Below, one piece after another: positions 1 to 10,400 of a stretch of 38,382 bases of DNA. Numbering within the stretch: position 1 is the stretch's first letter; each line of letters starts with the position of its first letter. The position numbers and the translations under genes were made by a program. The DNA is taken from assembly GCA_965644315.1 (NCBI GenBank), contig CBFFRQ010000060.1, positions 1 through 38,382 on the forward strand, in the 5' to 3' direction. Source of the stretch: Caecitellus pseudoparvulus. Lineage: Eukaryota; Bigyra: Bicosoecida. The notes below the pieces were generated by a model. That model did not search any database. It was not told the origin of the DNA and was given only the letters and a program-made list of their open reading frames with translations.

Positions 1-3000
1 AGGCGCAAAGTGGTCCTTCCGCCTGCCAAATGGCGACAGCGGCAGCTCACAAAACGGAGACACTTCCTCACGAGCCGCCAGCAGTGGCTCAGGAGACAGC
101 ACTGGCAGTCAGGAGGCTGCGCGTGGCTGCGTTTCAGGCGCAACTCCAGTGGCACCGTGGGACGACAGCGATTTGCCCTTGCAGCGCTCGGCATCCCATG
201 GTGGCCCCCTCAGCATGCAGGCGTCCGCTATGGCAGCGGTCATGTCAGGATTTGCTGCAGGCTTGTCGAAACCAGCTGACTCGGCGGGGCGAAGCAAGCG
301 CGGGCGCCAGGCTGCACAAGCAGCGCAAGGAGCCTTTGGCAGTTCAACACACCCGCGCCAGGGTCAGGCTGGCGCCACCAAGCGCTACCGACTCCTGGAT
401 GGTGCTGCTGTTGCCGCTCAGGACGCCCTTGGCCATTTGGAGGGTGACCTGGAGGGGGAAGCACCTGTACCTGGGCAGCGCGACTGCGACTCCAGCAGCG
501 CGGGGGACTCTGGCAGCGTCGGTGGAGACTTACAAGGAGCGGTGAGCTGATTGTGGTCTGGTGATGGGCTTCTTGTACCCCGCAGCATGCTGCTGGTGTC
601 GGGGCGTAGGCCTTGCGCCGGAGCATCACCTGCACATCGAGCCAGTGCGCCCACCTGGCTTGTTGAAGCCGCAGCGCCGCGGGGTGGGCAAATCACCATA
701 CACGGCACACATCTTCTCGAAGGCAAGTGGCTTCGCGGACTAGTAAGCCTGACAGTCCCCGCCCACAATGCATGCCTCGCCGCCTGCAAGCGCGAGTTCC
801 CCGCCAAAGCCTGCTGCACAACTTGGCCCCACCTCGAGAGGGGAAAGCAGCCACCCGACATCCCAAGAAGGCGAAGCTCGCACATCGGCTCGGCATGAAA
901 ACCTTTCTTATTCGGCAACCCCCGGCAGTGCCACTCCTCAGCTCGCGTCTCCCACGGTGCCGCCTCGAAGCCTGGGTAGCGACTGGCAAGCCCACGAAAG
1001 CGTAACGTGCAGCGTCTGGTGCGTGCAGAGAAGCTGATGCCTTGTAGCCGCCTTCATGGTGCCGGGGTGAAGTTTCAACGCATCACATGTTCCACTGTCG
1101 CAGGAGCTTATCCACAGCGCTGCTGGCAGGCGATTGGGGCCACTGCACCGTGCCGCTCGGCGGGTGGGCCCAAGCAGTCAGCCCACCCACCATCTCCAAC
1201 TCGAGAAGCCCGCCTACACTGCACAGAAACACATCTGCGCACCCCCCAAAGGTGCGCCTACCAAGCCCACTGCACAATTGCACTGCTCCTGCACTCATTG
1301 GAGCTTGTGTGCGCAGGACGAGGGAAGCGCTGCTGCAGGCAGCTGCGGCGAGCTGGCAACGCCTTCGCCAGGCGGCCTGAACACCAGGATGCCCCTCGCA
1401 GCAGCGGAAGGCAGGTCGGGCGCCTGGAACACGATGAACAGCGTCATCAACTCAAAACCGTGGAGTATGAGATGCTGTGGGGGCTTGCGCCCAGACGACG
1501 AGCAAGGCATGCACGCCACGAGCGCATCGTACGACGCGGATGGGGACCACAGCGACACTTCCTCTGACGTCGCGGCACGCGCCAGTGGCCTGGGCTCTCC
1601 TCAGCACTCACTCCTCTCTTGCTCGGATGCTGCCGCTGGCGAGGCTAGAGCACAGCACTGCCTTGATGCAGCCCAGACGTGGACTGCCGGAGGAGACGCT
1701 GGCCCGCTCCTGCCCACCATGACAAACCTGCACAGTTCCTGCTGTGAGCCAGCATCCACCAGCTACGTTCCGGTTGTAGCAGTCGCATGCGTGCCGAGGT
1801 CATTGGCACCACCCCCTGGCCGCGTGGGCGGGTCCAAGCGGCGCCGAAGTGACACCCCTCCCCACCACGAGGGCAAGGCCAAGGCGCCTCGACCTCTGCG
1901 CCTGCACATGACCTCATTGTACGGCAACAACCCCAGCACGCCCGATCAAATAGCCGCAGAGTGCAACTTGAACCCTGTAACCTGGCTTCCCTTCTGCGGG
2001 GACGGCGGTGTCCTTGGGAAGCAGCACGTTGCCGCAGCGCCAGCCTGAGCAATCCCACGGCAGAGCTCAAAACCGCCCCCGTACAAAGCTCCTGCTGCGG
2101 GCACTGTAGGCACCGCGCACTGTCCAGGCTTCTGATTGTTGGGCCTGCCTATGGGTTGCCCTGTGCCTGCCGGGGCCACTCCAGGCATGGCGAGCACAGA
2201 CTCGTGCAGCTCTGCGCCAGCCAGCTTGGTGTGGAGGGCAACTCTCGCGGCAGCTGCAGCCAAGCAGCAACAGGGATCCAATGGCTGGGATGCCCCCATA
2301 ATCTGCTTACCGGAACCTTCTGTCTATAGAGACCGCGCCACCTTGTGCAGGCTGGCGGCGCTGCTGGCGTGTGACGGGGAAGCGGCGCAGGTGGTGGACA
2401 GTGACTGGCGTGCCGCTTCTTCGTGGAGCCCGGGGCACCTCCCAGTGCCCGCTGGCAACACAGTGCAGCCCTCGGACGTTTCAGACATGGCACAGGGCTG
2501 TATTACCAGCCCGGGACTGAAGCAGAGCGCGGCAGACCCGGCGGCGCTGGTCACGGGTGCACTTGCGGCTTTTGAGCAGGCAGTCTCCGTGCTCTGCTTG
2601 GATGTGGGCGGCGTTGCAGTCGTGCACGACCCTGAAAGCCTGCTGCCTGTCCTCTGGGTGCGTGGTGACATGCCTGGAGCTGCAGCATCGCTCCCCATGC
2701 CCGGAAGAGTTCGGAACTCCTTTTCCGTTGCTTTGCAGGTTGTCAATGACTGCTTGCTGCGAGATTTCCAGCTTTCCAGGCGCGATGTGGAGGCTGCCTT
2801 GGTGCAGACAGGCCTGCTGCCTGCTGCCTTGTCTTGCTACTCGACCCTGCAAACTGCTCGCGGGGTCAAGCCCCAGGCGCCTGCCGTCTCATCGCCAGAC
2901 ACGCTCTCCACTGCTGCGCCCGTTTCAGCGGCTCTCGACTGCGCACGCACCACGACGACGGGCTCCTCCACAGCCAGCCACATGGCCGTCGTCCAGCGTA

Positions 3001-3974
3001 TTCCCAGCAACGTGCGGCAGGCTGTGAAGCCAGGCTCGTTCTGTCCCCGTGCCGTTGTGCGGCGCCTCGTCAGCCAGTTGCTGGCGTGGCAAGCCCAGCC
3101 CACCGGCGTCGTGGCCGCTGCCGCACAGAGCGAAGCCTTCTACTGCACGGGCCGGGGCTTCACCATGCCTGTCATGACCTCCGTGCAGCTGCTGGCCACG
3201 GACCTGCACGGGCTGCCGCCGCTGCTCACGCTGGCCACGTTTCACACGGGGCAGGCTCCCCGGCCGCTGCGACATTTGCCCATGCCACAGCACGTGCTGC
3301 GCGCAGTGCACTGGGGACACCGGGCCCAGTGGCGAGGGGTGAAGCGCCCTCGCCCCGTCCACCCTGCCCCTCCCTCTGCCTCCCCGCTGCAGGCTGACGC
3401 CACGGCGGGCAGCGGAGATGAGCCGCTGCCCATTCTCGGCGCCACACCCCAGGCAACTGACGAGGGCAGTCTGCTGCGAGCGCTGTACCCACGTGCCACC
3501 TGCCAGGCGCTGCTGTCGGCGTCCATCTCACCCTTCGACGCTGCGGGGGAGGCTGCAGCCACGGCGGAGGGCCTGCTGCCGCTGCCCCCGCCCAGCCACC
3601 TGCACACCCTCGCCCACACTGCCCGTGCGGTGGGTGAGGATGATGGCGGGCTGGCGCTTGCGGCTGGGCGAGGGGGGGGTGACGGTGGCAGCAGCATGCG
3701 GGGGGGTGCCAGTGCTGGCGCTGCCCTGAAGCTGCAGCGCCTGCACGCCGCCACCGCCCTCAGCGGGCCAGCCTTGCCGCCTGGTGTGACGCTGGCCGCG
3801 ACATCTCAGGTTGAGGGGACGGTGGTGTCTGTGCCAGGCGCTTCGGTGCGTGTGGGCGGGCGGCGGCCGGTGCGCCCCACGCCCACCCACGCAGCCTACG
3901 CGCTGGGACATGGCCTGTCCCCCGCACCATACCCTGCGCCTTTGGGCCCGCCTGCTGCCACTGTGCAGGTGTAA
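1..3974 (+). CDS. Unrecognised large, mostly disordered protein, 5' partial
   Basis: I do not recognise this protein. The frame is open from base 2. A phase-consistent model joins exons 2-541, 756-1018, 1104-1251, 1317-2007 and 2185-3974 (3432 nt, stop at 3972-3974), giving at least 1143 residues. Introns are 542-755, 1019-1103, 1252-1316 and 2008-2184. The 85- and 65-nt introns have good GTGCG donors and CAG acceptors. The first intron (214 nt) and the last (177 nt, weak GTGTCC donor) are less certain. The protein is rich in Ser, Ala, Pro and Gly. Basic clusters SKRGR in exon 1 and SKRRRSD near residue 490 could be nuclear localisation signals (inference). The more ordered part is exon 5 after about base 2560, with alternating hydrophobic segments. 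Exon structure is tentative, but codon bias supports most of the frame choices. The next gene lies 492 bp downstream. Confidence 0.55.
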
Positions 3975-4466
3975 TGTTTCCCTGCTTGCAGCGGCCCCCT
4001 TCAATGTATCCTCCCTGCCGGCTTTCACGGTGTGGAAGCTTCGGCGACGTTACAAGGACCTGGCATAGCGCACTGCCATTGGGCCGCGCCTCGAGTTTCG
4101 GAGATGAGAAAGGCTGCTAGGTTCCATGTCCTTCTTGCTCATGGTGCGGCGGCAGAGGCCAGCGGGAGTTGCGCGAGGATCCGAGCAGTGCATATGCGCG
4201 CAGCAGCCAGCACACATGCCAGCAGTGCGCGCATAAGTGGCAACAGGGTGGCCGGCCTTCGACACGACTTGACTAGTATGCGGTAGAGCTGTGCAGCTTG
4301 GCGACGTTTGCCTGCCGTGCCGCACTCCTACCCAAACATTCCCGAGGCACGTGTTGGAAGAGGTGGGAAGTGCACTGCACCGCTCTGAGTCGATCCATTC
4401 TGCGCTTCAAAACCCAGCCGCCGAACCGAGGTGCCGTCGCTCGCATCGCGCAGACACCCTTCAGTC
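3975..4466. other. Intergenic stretch
   Basis: There is no convincing coding frame here. A short frame ending at 4068 finishes with an Arg/Lys-rich segment and could be an alternative last exon of the upstream gene, but no clean splice pair supports it. The second half presumably holds the promoter of the gene starting at 4467. I recognise no promoter element. Confidence 0.4.
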
Positions 4467-7400
4467 ATGGCAAGGCCTGCACCGCTTCCTCCCTCGGTGG
4501 AGCCACCCACGTGGGCGCCGCCAGACACCCGGGCGGCTTGGAGCTGCCAGTCAGCTGCAGCCCAGCCCCGTGATGTTTCGTCCACAATCGTGTCCCCCGA
4601 GGCGTGGGGAGACACGTACATGGCACACCTGCGCCAGGCCTGCCCAGACTTTGTGAAAGCCGAGCAGGCCTTTGAAAGCGGGCACTTGCGTGGGCCGGAG
4701 GAGTGCCATTTGGATGAGGCACACTCTCCGCTGGTGCTGGCTGCCCGAAACGCCGACGGCAGCCCCAAGCCTGGCCTCGCAGCCTTTGCCCTGTGCGTGC
4801 AGGGCCGCCCGCTACACGTGGGCTGCAGTGACAAGTGCATGAACTGCGCGGTGCCCCGCCCTCTCCTTCGCAGCTCCTGCCCCTACCTCTTCACGGCACA
4901 CATTCCGCCGCATTTGTTGATCATGGCTGATGCAGCAATGCGAGGGGTTGGCAGCCCGGCACACGCAAGCCTGGGCTCTGCGCTTGGCTGTGCTGCAGAG
5001 ATGGCGGCAAGCACGCAAGAAGTCATGTCATCCACGCTCCCCTGCTCCAAGCTGTTCGTCCACCCCGTCACGGGGCGAGTGATGGCGAATGTGAGGCGAT
5101 TGGGTGTGCAAAAACGCCACACCGCCATGCTACGTCACATGCCCGCCCCTCCCTCGCCCCCCCGCCACAGCTGCACAACCCAGCAATGGAGTACACCTTC
5201 TCCAAGGCTAGCCCAGCGCTGGAGCGATTCGAGGCCCCTGGAGCGCCCCTTTCGCGCCCGTCTGCCGAAGTCCCTTCGACCAGCACTTCAGCAGCTCCGA
5301 GGCCAACCGAAGCTGACCCAGGGGGCATTGACGTGGACCAGCTGCGCCACACAAACCACGCATTCATCGTGGCACTGGGACAGCGCTGCTCCAGCATCAC
5401 CGTCGTGCAGCGCACCCGGGCGCCAGGCCTCTCTCAAGGTGTGTGAAATCGTCAGCCCACCTGGGCCCTGTCCCATTGAGTGGTTAGGAGGGGTTCGTTT
5501 TTGAGCTTGTCAGGAGGGCATGTTGGCGATAGTTGTATGTGATAATGTACTGAGTATAAAATAACGAATGCATACATTATTTTTGTCAGAGTGTGCTTGA
5601 AAGGTTGGGTCTGTGATGCAAACTGGATGCGGAATTTGCTTGCCCACGTTTGTAAAAGGAGGCTGCTGTCTTATGTTCCAGTCTACTTGCGCGTATTCGT
5701 ACACTTTCGTGATCCAATGCAAATTTTTATGAAGTGTGGGCCGAATTTCGAGGAATCGGGCCGTTTTGGTGATCACCCTCTTTCGATTCGGGTGAGTTGT
5801 CTGTCGATTACGAACAGAGGGCCTGCGTCGTCATCGAGGTGCTCACAAACCCGCATTCGACACCGGCGCAACCAGCACTCCAGCCCCCATGTGTCTTTCA
5901 CAGTGTCGAACTACCGATCAAACGATCAGCGTCCCAGGGTTGCAATTCACAATTTTCACCTCGAAGGCTTGCACTTCCCGCAAGGCGAGTTTCGCGGAAA
6001 TCGAAATGAGTCTTGGTTGAGACAGGCCGAACAAGGCACTGTGAGAAAAGACTCCCCGTATTGTCTTGCACAGATCATACAACCATGTCTGGCATGCAAT
6101 TCCTGGTTTCCTTTTTACTGTTGCGCCGGCGGCAGCATGTCCGTAGGTTGCAAGCGCTCCAAGCACTTATTGCCACAGAAGCAGCACTGTTGCTGGCAGT
6201 GGTAGCAATGGCCGATGAAGATGGACACGAGCAGGCCGTGCCACTACCGTGCTTCGATGAAGACTGTGCTCTGGAGGAGGGCGTGAGGGCCAGCGCACGT
6301 GGCCGCACCAATCCTCTTGCAGGTTTGGCATCCGGTGTGAGGACGTGGGTGGCACGGCAACATGGAGTGCCTCTCGAAGAGCACGAGGTTTGCACAACCC
6401 CACATACGGTGTTGCAGTATACTATGAAGCAGTTGTGCTCTGTTGGTGTGAACACTATTTTAGCTCTATCGGTGTGGTTCATGAAATCTTCTGCACCAAA
6501 ACTCTGGTACAGGTGGGTCATGCATTCGATCCTACCCGTGGAAGTAGAGGCCCACGCTGTGGAGCTTGCAGGTGATGAACCTGCAGAGGAACCAGACTCA
6601 CAAGAGCACAGGACCTGGCAGAGACAGCTTCGGCGCCACAGGGAAGACTGTCTGCACGAGCACTGCAGTCGCCTTGGGGCATGCGAGCGTCCCATGGTGC
6701 AGCAACAGCCATCAGTGGCAGACTGGTGGGGTGCTGTGGACTCATCATTCTGCGGCCAAGGATGCACTTTCAGTTGGCTGGAGGCTTGTTGCCTTGGAGT
6801 GCATTATATGTGCAAGGGTTTCAACATGAGAGCTGGACAAGAAGCGTTCACTGGGGCATCGAAGTCCACATGCAGTCGAATCCTAAAGGTTTTCTTGCGG
6901 TCTATCTCATCCAGCATGTTTGAACAGCAGGTGTACATGCCAGCACCAGATTCTGGGGAGTGGATGGAGAGTGTACGATTGAACTTTGCCCTGTCAGGCA
7001 TGCAGCTGCCGTGCGTAGCAGGCAGCGTGGATGATACACATGTGCGTGCTTACATCAGTGAAGATAGTGGAAAGGGCGTATACATAAACAAGGATGGCGT
7101 GGCTTCGGTTAGTGCCCAGTGCATGGTAAGTGGCCACGGACTCTTCTGGCAAGCAGACATTGGGTATGCTGGTGCCGAAAGCGATCGGGGGAAGCTCATA
7201 AGGTCTCCCATGTTTGCGGCAATGGTCGGGAACCCAAGCTTACGTCCTTGTCCACTCCCATATACATTGGCAGCAGACTCGGGATTTCGTCCGGGGTACA
7301 CATTCTTACTTCTTCCGTTCGACCAGCGGGACACTGATGTGGTGCAGCCGAATCATTTGGTGACAATTTTCCACGATGCACTTTTGCACATTCGAGTTAA

Positions 7401-10400
7401 GGTAGAATGTGCATTTGGAGAGCTCAAGAACAGGTTCCGCATCTTGAACAACACTGCGAATGGAAACCTTGGGCCAGCAGCAGTTGCACTGCGTCTACGT
7501 GTAGCTGTAGCACTGCATAACTTTGTACTGCGAGCTCTGCCATTGCGGGCATCTGTGTGGCATGCCCTTGATGTGACAGCGCCGGGGACTGTCTGGGGTG
7601 ACCTGCTGGAAGAAGCAACGGCAAAGGTGGTAGAGGACTTGCTTGAGGCGCAGCCCCCTTCATGGAGTATGCCGAGTGCCATGGGATGGAAGACGCAAGT
7701 GCTGGAGCTGGCGCTTGGCCAGCTTCCACCCACACCATCTTCAAGTATGCTGGGGTTCAGTATCGCTCCATCATGGTGGGCACTGCCCAGTGGTGCCGCG
7801 AGAGAGTTGAAGAGCTAGCCCTTCTGCACCTGCAAGCACCTGAACAGCCTGGGGCTGCCGGCGAAGGTGATGAAGGGAGTGACTGGGAAGGTGACTCTGT
7901 TGGCAGTCAATAATGCAGTGTGTTGTCTCATGTTCATGACTGCATGGGTTGCCCAGCAACACTACGCTTCTTCAGGGCTGTAACCATTTGAAGTCGGGCG
8001 CGTGCGACCTTCAGCTCCTTGTCTGCGTCTGACAGCGGGTGCGGTGGCATGCCACGCAAGGTTGGAGGCACACTTCCGCTGTGCAGCTGCTCCAAAACAG
8101 TCTGAACCTGCTCTTGCATGCTAAGGTCACCGTCAATGATGCTTAGGTCCAACCACCCCTGCACTCTTGTAATTACACCTGATATCGCTGCATCTACCGC
8201 ACGCTCACTATGTGCGGCAGCAGCACCTGGTGCAGGCACCGAAAGCGAAGGTGCGGGCTGCTGCACTTGCAAGGACTGCTGGAAAAACTGAAGAAGTGAG
8301 GCGTCCTGTTGTGCTTGTCGTTCCCGTGCTGCCTCTTCAGCAACCTGTCGTTTCTCCAGCGAATCTGCCAAACGGGCAACGATGTCACGCATGCCTGCGG
8401 CTGGTGGTGACGTGCCAGACCCCAGGCGACCTCCATCCAGGGCTCCAGTTGCTTTTGCAACAGCAGCAACACGGCTTCCCGTGCTCGTTCCACTCCCCGC
8501 ACCTGATAGGTACTCTCCGCCCTGTCGCGGACTTTCAGTGGGCAACGCAGCGGGCCTGCCACTCGCCAACAGCGAGGCTACTGTGTGTGATCCTTCAGAT
8601 CTAGCCTCTGCAAATATCCCGTTGGTGATGTTGCGAGGCACTGAAGACATCGTTGCCTTTGGCCTGGCTTTGCCTTGGCACACGCTTGCATAATTCATCA
8701 GCTCGCCCGGAAGCAGTCCACCGTTCAGGGGTGGATAGCGCAAGTCATCAGTTGGTCCCACAGGCAACCACATTTCCTTGTTCGTTACGCTACACCGCAG
8801 GCGCTGGAAGCGCAAGCGCGCAGCGGCGCTTGCGTTTCGTGCCCTGCTCCACCCCACCTTCGTGATGTCCCAACGTGTGTACTTCTTTCCATTTAAATCA
8901 AGAGAGGGAGCACCAGGGTGGCTAGGGGCTGTGGGTTCGCTTGCCCCCCCGCTTCCCGTCCTTCTGCCCTCAGACCCGTTGATGATGTCAACCTGTTTCT
9001 TCAACGTTTCGAGGCTGGCCCAAGTACCTGAAGCTGGAACCAGAGCCTCACGAAGGAGGCTTGAAACCAGGACCAAGCCTGACCACGACAGGAAGGCTTC
9101 TTGGGAATCACTACCTGGTGTTGAAACCAACACCATGTACTTTGAGTCGTCTCGCTCCGGCCATGGCCTTCCTAGCATGTTCGTGTCATGCTCCTCGAAG
9201 GCAGTGAGCAGCAACGGCAAGAATTTGTGAGCTAGGCTCTTGCCCACAATGCCACTTCGCATCTTGTTGCTCCCTTGTGTGGCAAAAGTCCGGAACAGGC
9301 TTCTGTCAGAGCCTTCCGGGCATGGCTCACCCGACGAGACAACACGACCCCCAAGAGATGAGTAGTCAATGGTACCCTCACGAACACCCAGACGAACGAT
9401 AGCTCCAGACATTCTCCATGCACTTGCTTTGTTTCCAAAGGCAGCCCAGGTCGACGACGGCATCAAGGTGGCGAACTCCTTCTTGTCAGGGTGCGTCTGC
9501 ACCCCATTCTTGGACGGTGTTTGCAACAGAGCTCGATCAGTAGAGGCCCACGGAATTGGGCTCGCTGAGTCGAGACGCATCAACGCACGGGCAGGGGAAG
9601 TGGCAGCTGGTGTCGCGCCGACGGCACCAGCAGCACTCCGTGGTGGGGAAGGGCTGCCAGCTGTCCAGGACACACCACCACTCTCCAAGTCAGGACTTGA
9701 ACTGTCACTCTTGCCCTCATCACCACTCATGTCAACGACCTCGTCTGCGGGCAGAGTCAGGAAGGCGTGTTTGCGAGAAGCGTTTCGGAGTTTCACACAG
9801 CGGAAATGAAAACGAACCGAAAGCTTCCAGTTGTTCCTTAGCGTTTGTCTTCATCCTCCTGGCAATGCTTGCTGTAAGGGCAGCAATCCGGACTGGTCTG
9901 GTAGGCGTTGCGATGGCGGGTGATTCTTGCGCAGCGAGTTCGCTTCCTGGAGGCGTTGCAGGCAGCTCAAACACCCGTCCTGCTGCCCCGAGCCTCGCGC
10001 CCGTCCGCAGTCGGGAAGTCGGTGCGTTACCTTGAAGGAACTGTCGGACCAGTGCATGTGTGTCCGCTTGCGAGCCTTCAACTGCGGTTCTTTTGCCACT
10101 CGTCGGCGCATCTGCCTGAACGCGTGCATTCCGGGGGCGCTTGCGGCCAGACATGGCAGCAAATCATTCCAAGAGTATGCTCACAACTTACTGTGAATAG
10201 TTTAAAAGTAGAGTTTGATATCCATATCTGCACTGCTCGCCATGGTACACAAACCACTGCCAGCAAGTGGCAAATTCCGCATGCTAATAGGCTCGATAAA
10301 CAACGCTCTGTTGCACACGACAGAGCGGCCGTTCAAGTCTAACATCCTCTGTTAGTGTCAAGGTGACAAAACATGCTGCCTGCAGCACTTTTCCGTGAAC

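Larger units (their letters stand above)
5487..10351. mobile_element. PIF/Harbinger-type DNA transposon, about 4.9 kb
   Basis: This element carries a DDE transposase on plus (6085 to about 7913) and a second gene on minus (10154 to 7934). They converge tail to tail with about 20 bp between them, and two genes per element is the classic Harbinger layout. The proposed ends are flanked by TTA on both sides (5484-5486 and 10352-10354), the 3-bp T-W-A target duplication expected of Harbinger transposases. The ends show only a weak imperfect inverted similarity (about 10 of 20 positions, sharing GAGG and TTGA blocks), so exact termini are inferred mainly from the TTA pair and the intron reconstruction. 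The element is visibly less GC-rich than the flanking host exons. It sits in an intron of the host gene 4467-11477, with the transposase in the sense direction. Confidence 0.65.

Noticed and set aside
30-545. Alternative frame with an AP2-like WRVTWRGKHLYLG segment
   Set aside because: Codon bias favours the overlapping frame that is open from base 2; the resemblance is confined to about 30 residues.
723-755. GC-AG intron after an AAG|GCAAGT site
   Set aside because: It would be 33 nt, far shorter than any other intron here.
551-898. Frame with a GGQITIHGTHL stretch resembling an IPT/TIG domain
   Set aside because: It has no compatible splice phase with the well-supported upstream exon, and the 542-755 intron joins two better frames. 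A single short resemblance is not enough.
3811-4068. Possible last exon ending in an Arg/Lys-rich, PX-like segment
   Set aside because: No GT-AG pair of normal length joins it in phase to the upstream exon, whose own stop at 3974 is natural.
5591-6205. Open frame ahead of the Harbinger transposase
   Set aside because: Residue composition and codon use look random, and it overlaps the transposase start in another frame.
7651-7665. Programmed -1 ribosomal frameshift in the transposase
   Set aside because: The site is not a canonical slippery heptamer and no downstream pseudoknot is evident; a one-base deletion is simpler.
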